From assembly GCA_010645155.1 (NCBI GenBank), contig JAAGOF010000300.1, forward strand, positions 1,286,832-1,350,831: a stretch of DNA of 64,000 nucleotides. The letters are read 5' to 3'. This DNA comes from Tigriopus japonicus. Its lineage: Eukaryota; Arthropoda; Copepoda; Harpacticoida; Harpacticidae. Positions 1-12,400 of this stretch are shown here, piece by piece. The notes under the pieces are model-generated. The model was not told the DNA's origin. It searched no databases and worked only from the letters and a program-made list of their open reading frames with translations. The translations under genes were made by a program, and so were the position numbers. The first letter of the stretch is position 1, and the number at the start of each line of letters is the position of its first letter.

Positions 1-1534
1 GCGAATGCTTATTGCGCTCTGGGCCCATTTTTAGCAATGTTACCTTGATTTTTGAATTTTTAGGCAGAAAAGGACATGTACTAAGAATGGCTGGAGGTTT
101 CTGATTTCATGTAGTAGCAGGTGTGCCCTGACCAAGATGACTCAATAATTGGATAGAGAGGCTGGGGATATTAATTGGCAATTTTTATCGTTGAGTATTT
201 TTGCTCTTTGTGGTCGAGACTTTGTCTGCCAAGTTACAGCTTGATTGAGTTTCAAAGTCAAAATCTAATTGACTTCAAAATTTGGTTCAAAACCCACATC
301 AAATGAATGTGTGTTTTCTTCTTCTAATATTTGCAAGATCATACCATTCATTTTGGGCTCTTTTTTTATTCTAGAGGTTGAAAGTCATAATGCAAATTGT
401 TGGTTTTGAAAAAGCTAAAATAAAATACGATAAACTTAGACTCCTTGAAAGAACCTAGTAGATTGAAAGTGAATATTGAACAATCACTAAGTTGAAAATG
501 AATATGGTTGTGTCCGTCTTTATTTGGGAGGTCGCATATGGAGAACTGGAGTCATTATTGATAGTAAAATTAAAATCAAGTGTTTGCAAAATTTTCTATT
601 TGTCACAACTTGTGCTTCCAAAATTGAATTCATGCGTAGTTTGAATCATTGTGCAAGTATTTTTAAGACTGAACAGCTAATGCGTAGAACTAAAGTATAT
701 ATTAACGTCATTTGAAAAACTTTAAGAAAGAAAAAAAGGAGGAAGTCTATACTTCAATCCCTTCAAAATAGTTCAAGAATCTGTTGTTATTATAGGGGGC
801 ACTGGGGAGCCACCTGAACCTGAAATAGGAGCCACCTGAAATCCTAGGCAAAAAAACAAAAACAAGCCACTTCAAAAGGAACCTTGTTTTCCAATCCGCG
901 TGCATGCGTTCAAGCAAGCGTTCTTTGATGGAGATTTTCGAAAAAAGCCAAATGGAGGAACGATTTTGATTTGAGAAAGTAGCATGCTAGAACAATTTCT
1001 GTGTTGTTTCAGTTTCTCCAAAATGTTTGTAACACTGATTTGAATGCGTTCATTTCATTTTATTCAACACTGATCAAATAAATAAAACCAATTCAATGGA
1101 AGCAAAGTCGTCACACTCATAAGTGATCAAAACGACACCTCGCGGGGTAAAAAAGTCATAATTTAAAGCTGAATGACTAATTGAAGAGGTTTACTGCTAG
1201 GTCTACTGCATGCATCCATCGCCAAGCACAAAGTCACGTTTTGGGAAGGAATTTTTTGAACACCCTGTTCTACTTGTTTGCCAACATGGTGCATGGATAA
1301 TTTGCAATGGGCACTTGAAGCCCTCTTTTTTATTGGCACCACATCTGGAGAGAGTTTGCCAGTGAATTAACCCACCTCCAACGCGTTTTCCCCGTTAAAT
1401 CATCCCTATGTCCAAATGAAGTGTGATTATGAGTGACGCTCCCGGTGATATCTTATTCAAGAGAAACTCTGAAAAGATTTGGGCAGGACGTGAAGTGAAC
1501 AATAGAAGACCAGACCAGTGTTATCATCATCATT
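1..1534. other. 5' flank without a clear gene
   Basis: AT-rich sequence with no convincing coding frame. One short direct repeat is visible: GGAGCCACCTGAA occurs at 806-818 and again at 828-840. An in-frame TGA at 1496-1498 closes the frame just before the candidate start codon at 1535. Nothing else is supported here. Confidence 0.5.
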
Positions 1535-1746
1535 ATGCCTGCCCCAACCACGACCCAAAATTTTGAGGGAAGTGAGCCTGAAAAGAGTCCTAATCATTCT
1601 CAACCCCAAATACTACAAGATCCCGAGTCCACTTGGGCCAAACTTGGTCATGGTGGTCGTTTGGAAGTGGGCGATCTTGAAGATTCGGGCACCCTCTCCA
1701 GAGGACAACAGCCGTTAATGAGTCTCTATGAGAGCTTTTGTATGCG
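1535..1746 (+). CDS. Candidate alternative first coding exon of sif (phase 2 end)
   Basis: An ATG at 1535 opens 70 codons plus two bases. It ends at a good donor (TGCG|GTAAGG) in phase 2. An in-frame TGA lies upstream at 1496, so this ATG is the first in the frame. The peptide begins MPAPTTTQNFEG and ends SLYESFCMR; it is acidic and hydrophilic, with no signal peptide or known domain. The phase does not fit the Ig-like gene that follows (its acceptors are phase 1). It does fit the acceptor at 9159, so I infer it belongs to the sif N-terminal extension, with the Ig-like gene nested in its intron. It could equally be a small unrelated ORF. No homology was recognised. Confidence 0.35.
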
Positions 1747-2768
1747 GTAAGGAATCTCATTACTCACAACTCACTGGCGTTTTAGGTCATATTTTTAAGG
1801 ATAATGTGTTAAGATCCCTCCACTTTCTTTGAAAAATGGTGGTAGCTTGAAGGAAAAAGCAAACAAACAAATGTGTCAGTTTTTAAACACTAATGATAAA
1901 CCATGAAAGACTTAATCATTTCAGCAAAGGTTGGATGTTTTAGGCCCTAAAACTAAACATTTTTTCTTGATAATTAAATACGCTAGTCCACAAGAATTCA
2001 GGTGAAGAGATACTTTACTGGCTACTCTTTTGGAAAATTCCTTGCTGAATTCTGATATTCAAGAGAATTTCACTCTTTCGGACAAAAAGTTTGGTTTATA
2101 CTAAAAAACTTTTTCTGTCCATCACTACATCTACTGTTTGTTATCATCATATAAGAAAAAGTGACAAAAGGATCCAAAAGTAGAACTCTGATTTACGACT
2201 TCTTCCAAAACAGAAACTCTCTCAACTCAAAATCAAAGTGAACTCCATACTCAAGGACACCTTTACGTAATAAACGAATATAGGAACGTACAAATGGAGC
2301 ATATATTATGCTCTTCGAGGTCAGATTGGAAAGCGAGCCAATTCAGATATTACTATTCATCCCTAAGACGAAACCATCCAAGTGCACAACACTGAGACTA
2401 AATAGAAGCTTACTTGCTTCTCTCTTTCTCCTGTCTCCTTCCACTTTGTCATTTTTTGCATGAACCAGATCGTCATTGATCACCAAAGGATAAAGGATCG
2501 GACTGAATGTTATTGGTGGTGCTCTTCAGATCAAGTTCTAAAGACAATTCGGGTGTGTCTTTGTGTGCGTGTGGAGCAGTTTCTCATCAGATCTTGGCTC
2601 ATAGCGCAATTGTTTATTGAGTTGTACAGCAGAAAGAAAACGAGAACCAAAATAATTGTGTTGGGAATTGTGCCCGAGATGAGTGAGGCGCACTAGTTGG
2701 GTCAAGGAACCCTTTTGGTACTGTAGTAGCTCTCGAGCATCTTTTGATTTGCCAGTCGATGTCCCATC
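1747..2768. other. Intergenic or intronic stretch before the Ig-like gene
   Basis: No supported gene. The sequence is AT-rich with short chance frames. The last few hundred bases probably contain the promoter and 5' untranslated region of the gene starting at 2769, but I see no clear TATA box or initiator that I would defend. Confidence 0.4.
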
Positions 2769-2964
2769 ATGGTGGGTTTCAAACTGGTGCTCACGGCTCT
2801 TTTGACTTTTGAGATCAGCGCCCTCGAATTATTGGCCTCAGAATTGATGTGTTCGGATCTTCAAGTGACTGTCCGAGCCCATGAGCATGTGATCCCATGG
2901 TTCTCCAAGGAATACTATCTCAAGTATCAGCAAAAGGACTCGTCTCTTGTTTGCACCCTTGAGG
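2769..2964 (+). CDS. Ig-like single-pass membrane protein, exon 1
   Basis: The start ATG at 2769 has a good context (ATCATGG). The first 65 codons encode a hydrophobic N-terminus (MVGFKLVLTALLTF, residues 1-14) that reads as a signal peptide, followed by the start of an extracellular domain with Cys28 and Cys62 (SLVCTLE). The exon ends in phase 1 at GAGG|GTAAGT. Together with 3048-3230 and 4584-4996 it makes a 263-residue protein. I do not recognise the family. The signal peptide, the SGTYQC motif and the C-terminal membrane helix point to a small cell-surface immunoglobulin-superfamily protein. Confidence 0.8.
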
Positions 2965-3047
2965 GTAAGTTCTTGGGTTTCAAGCTCTGGGAGTATTTGT
3001 TCCACTGGTTGGGAATCAATTGACCCTCTATTCTTGTTCTTAAGTAG

Positions 3048-3230
3048 CTCCGGATGTGTCAGAGTTCCATGTGAGCAGCTATCACTTGGAACATGTGCTG
3101 GTGGAATGGCTCTTCTATCCGGAGTATGTCAACCTTCAGGATCTCAAGGAGGATTATGAACGGATCCATACAGATCTGGCTCATTCTCAGCTTCAAGAGC
3201 AACCCTGTCGGTTTCCAGTTTCCAATCAAG
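3048..3230 (+). CDS. Ig-like single-pass membrane protein, exon 2
   Basis: The acceptor is TAAGTAG|CTCC and the donor is TCAAG|GTTAGA. The exon is phase 1 on both sides, 183 bp. It encodes residues 66-126: APDVSEFHVSSY, then a Trp at 86 in LVEWLFYPE (possibly the core Trp of an Ig fold), an acidic helical-looking stretch, and Cys119 in QPCRFPV. The first intron is only 83 bp, close to the minimum usual in arthropods. The frame is continuous with exons 1 and 3, which supports the model. No specific function is visible. Confidence 0.78.
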
Positions 3231-4583
3231 GTTAGATGAACTCAGTTCAATTTTCACTTGCTAGTTATGTTATACTAGCTATGTATGTTTGGGGGGACAG
3301 TTTTAAGCACTCTTTCGAGGACAACGAAGGCAAAATTATGTTTCTGCTAGAGCCTTTATAATAACAGAGCTCGCGCAACAGATTTTTGGTCCCAGGTTTG
3401 GATGAGACAAGACTTGCCAAAGTAATGATGTTTTTGAAATATACTGTCAATATAGTCTTGGTCTTTTAATTTACCTTCCCCTATTCTTCTCCGGATATAT
3501 GGAGACAATTGGTCCCAAAAGGAACAAGTCAAAATTATGCACGCGCTCTTCAAATTATAGTGGCTGGTCTAGTTTTAGCACACATTTGACACTTGACAAA
3601 TTGTGTCTCTGAAATTGAGAGAAATTTGAAGATCATTCAGGTTTGACATTTAAGTTTTCAGACAAGACAACTCAAATAGCATTTCGAACTTTTTTTTTAA
3701 GCATTATTAATGATCTAAAAAGTTATTGGACCAATTCACTCGACGAAGTTTTGAAATCGAAAAGAGCGTCGATCTCGATTGTTGGGGTCTAGCCGTAGAA
3801 TCTTTTTTCATCGAGATCTTTCCATATTGCAGTAGTCTGGTCATCAAAGTTGATTCATTAGCCACTTTTGAATCAAGATATGAGATATGGTTTCCAGCTC
3901 AAATTGCTCCCTAAACCCCAAATATTAAGGATGCTAAATCAAAATACAATCTTGTCTTTGACCCAACTCTGAAATGTAGAGAGTTAGAGTTATTCAGATA
4001 TGTCTAGATAAGCCACTGAAAAAGGTTTAGCTTCATTCGACTCGAAAACTCGAAAACTCTGCGCCCATGAAAAAATAAACCATGATTCTTCACTATTCCC
4101 CATTTTTTTTTGCTAGTTTTGGTTTCAAAACTTGTGTTCTAACACTATTAAAAATAATTAGAAGTGTTTCTCATGCGCAAAGTTTTGCTCAGCTTTGTCA
4201 TTTATGGAATGTTTAAACTAGTGCACTGTAATGCAAGAGTACAGACAAAGCGCTAGTCATCCAGTACTTTTTTGTTGCTTTAGATTTAAAATAAAGTGCT
4301 TCAAATGTTAATAAAGGGACTCGAAATGAAACTAAAAGTGTTTTATACTATCTGAAAGAGAATTCACTAAGCATTTTAGCCAAAAACTTTTGCAGGTCCA
4401 TCCCCAATCAATATTTGAGGCACCCTTATTTTTTTTTTTATTTTTTTTTTTTGTTTATTATTTTCAGCCTAAAAGCAAGTAATTAAAAGGGACATTCCGC
4501 GTATGTTTCTTTGTAACTGTATGCCAATGTATGAAGCATGTAGGTATACTAACAACACTAATATCAATTTAACCCACTTTCAG
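3231..4583 (+). other. Intron 2 of the Ig-like gene
   Basis: The 1353 bp intron is AT-rich with a T-homopolymer run near 4430-4452. No repeats with ends or coding frames are supported in it. Confidence 0.6.
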
Positions 4584-4996
4584 TCCCGTCATTACCCAGC
4601 GATAATAAGATCCCAATGTGCAAAGAACATAGTTCCAGAGCTCTGGACCTGACCATCGATCATCGCGGCCGGAAATTCCGGTCCCAATTGACCTTCAACA
4701 AGGCCTTGGTCAATCATTCGGGCACTTATCAATGTCGATGGCGTTGGAAGGAGGAAACGAATTGTCTGGTCAAAACTCGGAGTGGATCAACCCAATCCAA
4801 ACACTTGCCTGGTCATGATCCCCATCGAAGTGGGACCATCTACGTGAAGGTGTTCAAATTGAGGAACTATTTCGAGGATGTGGCCACCATATTTGTGGCC
4901 TCTGCCGCTCTACTTGTGGTTATATTTGTTCTATGGTGCTTGGACACACATTTAAAGCGTATGAACATGCAAAATGTGCCCCCAGAGCATCTTTGA
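4584..4996 (+). CDS. Ig-like single-pass membrane protein, exon 3 and stop
   Basis: The acceptor ACTTTCAG|TCCCG takes over in phase 1 and the frame ends at TGA 4994-4996. Residues 168-177 read LVNHSGTYQC: an N-glycosylation sequon (N170-H-S) overlapping the Tyr-x-Cys signature of an Ig-domain F strand. Residues about 227-245 (ATIFVASAALLVVIFVLWC) form one membrane helix. A short basic cytoplasmic tail of 18 residues ends the protein. The topology is therefore extracellular Ig-like domain, single helix, tiny tail, as in adhesion or receptor accessory proteins. The tail has no obvious signalling motif. The gene may be nested in a sif intron if the exon at 1535 belongs to sif. Confidence 0.8.
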
Positions 4997-5050
4997 ACTT
5001 AAGAGCTTCTTCTCAAAATTTGTTCATTTAAGTAGTAGCTAGCTCATGTA

Positions 5051-5056
5051 AATAAA
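5051..5056 (+). terminator. Polyadenylation signal of the Ig-like gene
   Basis: AATAAA lies 55 bases after the stop codon of the Ig-like gene, in AT-rich sequence (GTAAATAAATTG). This is the expected place for the cleavage and polyadenylation signal. Confidence 0.6.
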
Positions 5057-5424
5057 TTGACCTACGATTGTACCTTTTCTTTTTCAAAGTTACAAATCGA
5101 ACGCCACGTGTTTTCATCAAACTATCGGAACCTCGATGACTCTCGTTCCAAAATGAATTAGGTCCACTTTTGTCCACTAGATGTCTCACTAAAATACATG
5201 CAAGAAGGCTCTTAAAGCTCGAAAACAAAGGTCTCTCGATTAGTGAGTCTCACGAGCCATCAATCACATCACACGGCTCGATTGATCTCTTTCCGTTGGA
5301 TCAAGTTGCCCAATATCTGATCTTTCCACCTTTTGGTTGATACAAGAAAACTTCCATAATATGACGGATCTGATTTCAAAGGTCAAAAACAACTTTCACA
5401 TCCAAATCAAGAAAATATGAGCGG

Positions 5425-5430
5425 NNNNNN
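5425..5430. other. Assembly gap of six N
   Basis: Six unknown bases interrupt the sequence downstream of the Ig-like gene. The true gap size is unknown, so features should not be drawn across it with confidence. Confidence 0.95.
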
Positions 5431-8400
5431 ATACATAAAATTCTCATCAAGGGAAAGTCATGTTCCTGTCCACATTTTCCCCTCTTTGAGAGACGTCCGA
5501 AAAGTGTAGTTGAGGAGGAGACTTTTTGTCGTCATTTAAGCCTTGGGAGGTCCAACATCGTGCTCAGATGGCGCCTAAGATGAAAGGGCTCAAATTGCTG
5601 GGGCGATTGGCAATTAAGAGAGGTGAAATGGTGATTTCCGGAGCTTGACAGGTTGTTTATCCTAGGCGACACTTCTCCTGGAGAGAGATTTGAATGTGTT
5701 TATTTTCCTTCCTGTTTTTCAACATCGCTTCTGAAAGAGCTTTGGGCTTGTACTTACTTTGGATATGCAATCACTGCTATTGTCGCATGGTATTAGTTGG
5801 TGCTTGAGAAATGCCGCTTTACTAAAACGCACGCCATCTCCAGTGCTTTTTCTTCCCTCGTTTTTGCCTTAGTCTCTCTTTCAACATACTACGTACATCC
5901 CCAGATACCGAGAACGATTTGTGAAAACATGGGATGTCTGTAGAGTACAGACCATCAAGGGTCATTCGAATGGAAATGTACCATGTGTTCACATTTGCTT
6001 ACAAGAGCACAACCAAAATTTGACAGTTAAGATAACCAAGGTAGCGTGGAAGAGAGATGGGCGAAAAACCTGCTAAAAGACAGCATGGGGAGAAATCGCG
6101 CCTACTTCCCTCGGTTTGCCTAGATGGACAACTAACTCATTCAAGTTTTCTCTCCTCCTTCCTTCCTTTTTCTTCCTCTTGTTCTCCTCCTTCTCCATTT
6201 TTCTTCCACCTTCGGACTCTCAACAGCTCCAAAAGTTGAAGGTCTTCTCGGCCTTTTCACAGAGGGAGCGCTTCACAAGTTCGGAACGATGCAATGCCGA
6301 CGCCAAGGCCGCAGAGGGAACAAGGCCAGTTTGTTACCAATATCCAGAAGGCCGCAAAAAGAAGACGAAGATGAAAAAAGAAGACGAAACAGCTTCCTGT
6401 ACTGGTTACACGTACTGTGGACAGGGCCTAGCTCATCCTATTCCGTTCCGAAACAACCCCATTTCCCGTGATGCACCCAAGTTTGGGTCGGTTGAGTTGG
6501 GTTGAGAAAGGGCCCTTCTTGCTCCCAGATGATCCTCGTCTGCAGGCTTGCTTCTGGGGCGGATTAATAATTTTTCTCTGTTCAGTTCGTTTAAAAGAAA
6601 TTAAGGGGAGGTCGAAGATGCAAATGAGACTTGGGATGCCTAGGACAAAATCTTCTTGAAAAAAGTGGCATTTTCATGTTTTCTGTGTCTGAGTCCAAGA
6701 AACGACAAATACCCAAGAGGTCATGGAGCTCGAAGTGCTTGAAGATCCTCGTTCTCTTTTTCATTCCAGTGAACTGTCTCATATCTTAGGCTCGTTTCCA
6801 CGCTCTCGTTGGCCTTCTGGCTATGAAGATGGGAGATGGGAAATGTCCTTTAGAGCCAAAGAGGCTCCATCCACCATTTCTCGGGTGTTCCATGCGCTCG
6901 TGGACCGTCTCAAAATTTGAGTTTCGCTCCCTCTGGTCTTTGGGTGCAAGGCTGCAAGTGCCACCACGAATTTACTGGAGAGTGGAAGCGGGCGCAAGTA
7001 GGACCGTTCCTCTCGTTGGACTCCTCGGAATTGGGATGGAAAATGAATCTCAAGTCTGAACCATGGAACTTGGAAGTAGCCTCTCTTTCTCGCTCTCAGG
7101 CTTGTTTTCTAAGCTCTCGCTTGGGTTTGTGCCCTTTATCCTCCCCGCTCTGAGAAAAGGAGACCAAATTGGAACGAAGGCCACCGAGAGGAGCTGCGTG
7201 AGCAAAATCTTCATCCATTGAGGAAGAAGTTCAAGCCCACCTCCATCCTCGGCACTGTAGCCTCCTCATCATGCCGGGGGAAAAGAAAGTATTTGGAAGG
7301 ACGGCGACGATAGAAGGCCAAGCCCCAGGCAGCACTCCTGCAACTCTTGAATGACATGTAAAGACCGGGAACGGGTACTTTGGGCTCTGTCCTCCCAACA
7401 TCCTTTGCATCTCCCCTCTCTCTCTCTCTTTCTCATCATGAGTGGAACAGTACGAGTGAAGGTCGTCGAGGAATGGGCGAATGCATGAGCGAGAAGAGGG
7501 CGTCGCCGAGACTTGGACAAGGCCCCGAGAGAAAGAGAGCTCAGACTAGGAGTAGTACGTAGTTGTTGTTGTTGTGGTGGTGGTGGTAGGAGTTCCTTCT
7601 CTTGTTCTAACTTTTGTCCTAGCTGTGGCCGTTCCTCTCCTCTCTCTCTCTTTTCCCATCCAAGGCTGTTGAAGACGAAGCCGAGTTTGGAGGATCTTCT
7701 CTCCCTCGTGTTTCTTTCTTTTCGCTCTTGGCCATCCTCTATCCCTCAGCCTCTCTCTGTCTCTCTCGGTACCTTGCAAAGGAAGTGGAGTGTTGGCGCA
7801 GCTTTAGAGCTTGACTTCTCTGCTTGATGATCAAAGTGTTGCTCCTTTAGCATCCCTCTCTGTACGAGTTATTCGTGCAGATTGGACGGACGCCGACAAG
7901 GCCAAGAAACATTGGAGGAGGGCAGCCTTCCCGTTCGTTCTTGGCGTCCTCGTTGTCGTATTCATTGGCGCCCTGAACACTCGAAAACGAGGATGAAGAC
8001 GACGTGAGTGAAGCGAGCACCGAAAGAGGGCGGCGTTGGCGGCCTCCAACATCGGTTTGGAGGCTCCTTTTTTTCTCCTCACTATCCTGGCTCGTTTCCT
8101 CTCTTCTTCTCTTTGCCATTGGCGTTCACTTCCAACCCCATGATCGGCGTCGAAAGCAGCTCTTGGGCATTAATGTCGCTGTCGTCTTCGTCGATGTTCT
8201 CTGGAGAATTGAGAGCCAAACAGTAGTCCTCGTTCGTTCTCCTCGTGTTCCTCTGCTTGCTTTTGGTCCAAGGAAGAGAGGCCTTTCGGCTGCTGACTCA
8301 CTTCCATCCATCTCTCCATAGACTACTGTAGGTAGCGTAGTAGCACGGTTGTCCCTGGCACATTTGCTACATACGAAACGAACGAAATCTACTCGTCGGA

Positions 8401-9158
8401 CTGCAGTTGGTGTTGGTCGTTTGGCTGCTGGCAGTGCTACTGCTCCTCCTTCGTCTTCGTGTTCTTCTGCCTTTGCTTCATGTGCTAGTTGTTGGATATG
8501 AACCTAAGGAGGAGCCTTTTTGAGCCTTTATGCTGTTGCTACCAGTACCACTACTACTACAACTACAGCTTCTTCTTCTTCTGAAACTTCTTCTCTCTTG
8601 TGTCTTGGGGAGAGTGGGTATTCGACGGCAACTAGGTGCTTCTTTGGAGAGATTCCGGGATAAAAAGGTGTACGAAACAGGGTGTGCTACCCTTCGAGAC
8701 CCCTCTGAACAAGTCGAAATCCGAATTTGGTGCTCAAAGAAGATCTTCCACGACCTGATCGGGCCCCAAGTGAATGGCCAAGGCCCAACTCCTCCTGCGT
8801 TTTCTTCTTCTCCGCTGACTCCGTTGGTCTCGTCGCTCTCTTTCTCTTTTTATCTTGGTCTGTTCAGTTTCTCGTCCCTTCTTCCCCCCATCCTACCTTT
8901 CATTGGTGGCCCTGCCTAATTGAGTGTGATTGTTGTGCCTAGGAGCATCATCCTAGGAAGTAAATTGAGATTGGCTACCTTCCTCTTCCTGGCCTTGGAC
9001 TCGCTCATTTGGCCAACCAGCAAGTCCAAGACGAGCACGACGATAGACGGGTGTGATTCAAGATTTCAATTACCCGACAAGTGATAAGATTAGTGGTATT
9101 AATTCTCCCCAATTTGATTCACCATTGCCCACTACAATCTCCCCACTGGTTTGACCAG
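5431..9158. other. CT-rich gene-free region, possible promoter or 5' UTR
   Basis: From about 6100 the sequence becomes pyrimidine-rich on the + strand, with many CTT, CTC and TCG runs. Open frames exist in several overlapping frames on both strands but encode poly-Leu, poly-Ser or poly-Thr, as expected from low complexity rather than from genes. The composition differs from the AT-rich introns on either side. A promoter or a long 5' untranslated region for a sif transcript would fit, but no motif proves it. Confidence 0.35.
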
Positions 9159-9485
9159 TGGAAGCTTGCCCAGTTCAGTGTCACCGGGATCAGGCAACTC
9201 CCAATCGCTCAATCACCAACGGCAGCTGAGTGATCAGGGCTCAAGTCTTGTGTTGAGTGACCTGGAAGCTAGCAAAATTCAGCACTTTCAGCACAACCAG
9301 CTGAGAAATGGTGGCAGTGGTCTGTACACCAGAGCCTTCAGTGAATATCAGGAAGGTCAGCCCCATAACAGCAACTCCCATCATCACCACCATCACCACC
9401 ACCCAAGACATCTTCAACACAATCACAACTACCAGCAGCAGCAACAACAACAGCAGCAGCATCAGGAATCGCATGATTTTGCTCG
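9159..9485 (+). CDS. sif: Candidate sif N-terminal extension exon, Gln/His-rich
   Basis: The open frame runs from 9118 to the stop at 9487 without an internal ATG, so it must be entered by splicing. The acceptor GGTTTGACCAG|TGG (phase 2) and the donor GCTCG|GTAGGC (phase 2) give a symmetric 327 bp exon of 109 codons. The peptide is disordered: a Ser/Gly/Gln start, an eight-His block (CATCACCAC repeats) and a Gln-rich block of CAG/CAA. It ends SHDFAR, the final Arg being completed by the exon at 13363. It lies on the sif strand and the phases match the later exons. The donor is weak (GTAGGC), and the acceptor choice could be shifted by a few bases. Confidence 0.5.
9385..9464 (+). repeat. CAC and CAG/CAA codon repeats (poly-His, poly-Gln)
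   Basis: A run of CAT/CAC codons near 9385-9405 is followed by interrupted CAG/CAA codons near 9433-9461. Such tracts are prone to length change and are common in disordered parts of arthropod neuronal proteins. Confidence 0.8.
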
Positions 9486-12400
9486 GTAGGCCTTAACAAA
9501 ATTAACTGGTTTTCTTAGACCGCCCTTGACTTTGACATAAAAAGGCAACCCAAGGCGTCATGTGCAATTGAAATCCACCGACCAACGGGGAACTCCATTC
9601 CCCCTCAATGATACCGAATGTTCTGGGAGGCTGTTTTATCATTTGATGGAACACATAATTGTGGACCAGAATAATGGATCATTTTGCCTCCTGATGGTCG
9701 TGTAGAGCTAGGTTCGCCGTTGTCCAAAGGACAGTCAGTCAGGAAGGGAACTCTCAAATACTTGTATAGAAGTGAGTGCAAGACTGCAACAAGCACTGAT
9801 GGCGTGGAACGTAAAGTTAGGTTGGATAATCATGTGTTTCTGGGAAGTAGTAATTCCCCACTCACTCACTCACTTTTCACGGAGAGGTGCGAGCTAAAGT
9901 GAGAGTACGAACAAGTCAATCCACTTTGAGTAGGGCCCAGTGTACCACGATAATAACACCACGAGGGGGTATGAAACTATGGGGCACCCAACCGAGATTA
10001 CTACACATGCTTTACGCCACGAGAACACCCACAACGACCTGTCAGGGAAAGATGCTTCCCGTAATCCCAGGGAAACCTTTGAAAAATTGTGTTGTGGTCC
10101 ATTTCCATTCCCCTTTCCATGCCTGCAGGGGTTGAAGCAAATAAATGTCCAAATCTAGGTCATCCGACCCTTTTTTCATCATTCTGAAATGTGACGGAAT
10201 GCTTCTTGAAACTCGACAAAACACATCGGGAGGAGGGCTTTTTATTATTATGATTCGAAACCCTGAGAACGTAAGGTTGGAGACTAGTATTTCACTCGTC
10301 GTCCTCTTCAAAGTTTCATTATTTTGTTCCCGAGCTCTCTTTGATACGGATGTTATTGTGGAGGGAGGATATATTGAATAGTCTTGGGAGTTGCGAGGAA
10401 AATATTTCACACCTGTGGAGTGTCAGTTTTCATGGACAAGCCACCAGAAATTGTATGTTGACACAACATTATCCACACACACACCTTCAAACGTTCCCTC
10501 TTTCTCACACACTTTCGTCCACATAGTGGAAAGAGAGACTTTCAAATACTTGGGTTTTGAATGGCTAGATCTAAAGCTCCCTTTAAGTACACAGTTCAGA
10601 AGTTAATGTTAAAGTCTGCAAACATTCCGCAAAGGTTTCTTCATTTTTCAAGATCAAATGAGACAAATGGCGCCTTTTCTCTTGGAAAACGGGGTCCCAA
10701 GAGCACGGACGGAAACGGGTGTTGGAACAACAATTGTGTGCCATCATTTGGAACTTGGTGGAACAGACATCCCACCTCCTTTTGTATTCCGCCAAACTGC
10801 CACTTCCTGGTCGAGAAGCATATGAATATTTCATGATACCATCTGTAAAGACCTCTCTGGCCAGGCCAATCCGGTTCTGGCCTTCGAATGTCTAGCAACA
10901 AGTTCACCAAGAGCACCAAGATCAAAGTCTCTTCAGTGGGGCAAATAAAATTCTATGGATTCCATACAAAGTACACTACGTAGTAATCTTGTATGCATAT
11001 CTAGGGACCACGCAGTCGAAGCTCGAGGCTCCACTGAGCTCTTGCCTCAAAGCAATAGTAAATAATAGAGCCTGTCTTGGAATGGATTGTACCAATATCA
11101 CATGAATCGCTTCTTGATTGCACCAGCTATGGTGTGTTGATGGACTCGTCATTCAAGCTTGATTTCATGGCAAAGTCAATTGTATTCATTAATTTGAGGT
11201 CTGGTTGGGTGGCAGTGGCGGTACAGTCGTACTCTCGTCTGCTCAATATATCGACTTGTTCGCGGTGATGAATGAGATCTTGACGTGAGGGAACCAACCA
11301 GGACTACTCAATCAATGAACTCGCTTCCATTTCCACTCGATCGAGACGAACCAAACTCAAGTTATGTATGTACTGTATACATGCAGCAGCGGTGGGAACG
11401 AAACGGATCCCGACATTCTATCAGAGGTCTTTGGAACTCTTTGGGCTTGACTTGGAATATGGGAGCAAATAGTTGTTTGATTACCCATGACATAACGTTT
11501 GACTTTCCAGTTCTCAGCTTGGGCAGTGCTTTCTTACTTCGTACGTAGTAGGACCTTCACACCCGTAAAAAGGGTTCATTTGACCAAGGATTGGATGGGC
11601 GCTTAGAGAGTTTGTGCAAATCCAAGCAATTGGCCCACTTTATGGGCTGCTTTGGACCAAAGGGAACTATCGCAAAAGTTTACTGGCAGATTACAAAACG
11701 AGACCTAACAATAAAAAAAAGAGAAAAAAGGAACATTATTCCAAGGCCAGAACGAACTCAAATTCCACAGTGACAAAAAGTTTCACGGCTATTGTTTTGA
11801 TTGATTGGCTCCAAAAGCGTTTGGTGATGAAACGAAATGAGAGAGAGGCTTCTCACGTTTTGACGTAATAAAAGCAAATATTGCACCTGAATATTTATGT
11901 TTGTTGTTTCATCAAAGAGACTGCATTTTATGGAGCAAGACTCCTTGATCTCATTAGTGAGTCTTGAATCATTCATGATGTACACCCTCAATTGGTTGCT
12001 GAAACCATCATTAGTGAACGTCAATAATAAATACGAGGACACTCCCACGATTGGGTAGTACTACTAAGATTTTTCATGAACCCATTGAAAGGGTCCTTGG
12101 ACTGCAATCTCGTATGAAAACTGCCAAAAAGAAGTGGCCGCATACTTTTTTGGCATGTCTCATTTTGCAATTACTCAAATTTCTAAAGTCCACCTTGTGG
12201 CCATGGCATTCTGGGAACTGTCTTGTTTAACTGGATTTGACCTCGTCCTTCCACTTGCCTCCTTGTGGTCCATTATGGAGCAGTTTGAGTGAAGGAGGTG
12301 GAAAGATCTGGGAAAATCGATAGCTTCCCTCTGCAACAAAAACGAGCGATGGGACTGGAAATGGTTGCAGCAGGGGTAATATTGGGAAAAAAGTACGCCA

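Noticed and set aside
8530..8919. 129-codon frame starting with poly-Leu
   Set aside because: Low-complexity CT/CTG repeats; no ordered segment and no splice partners.
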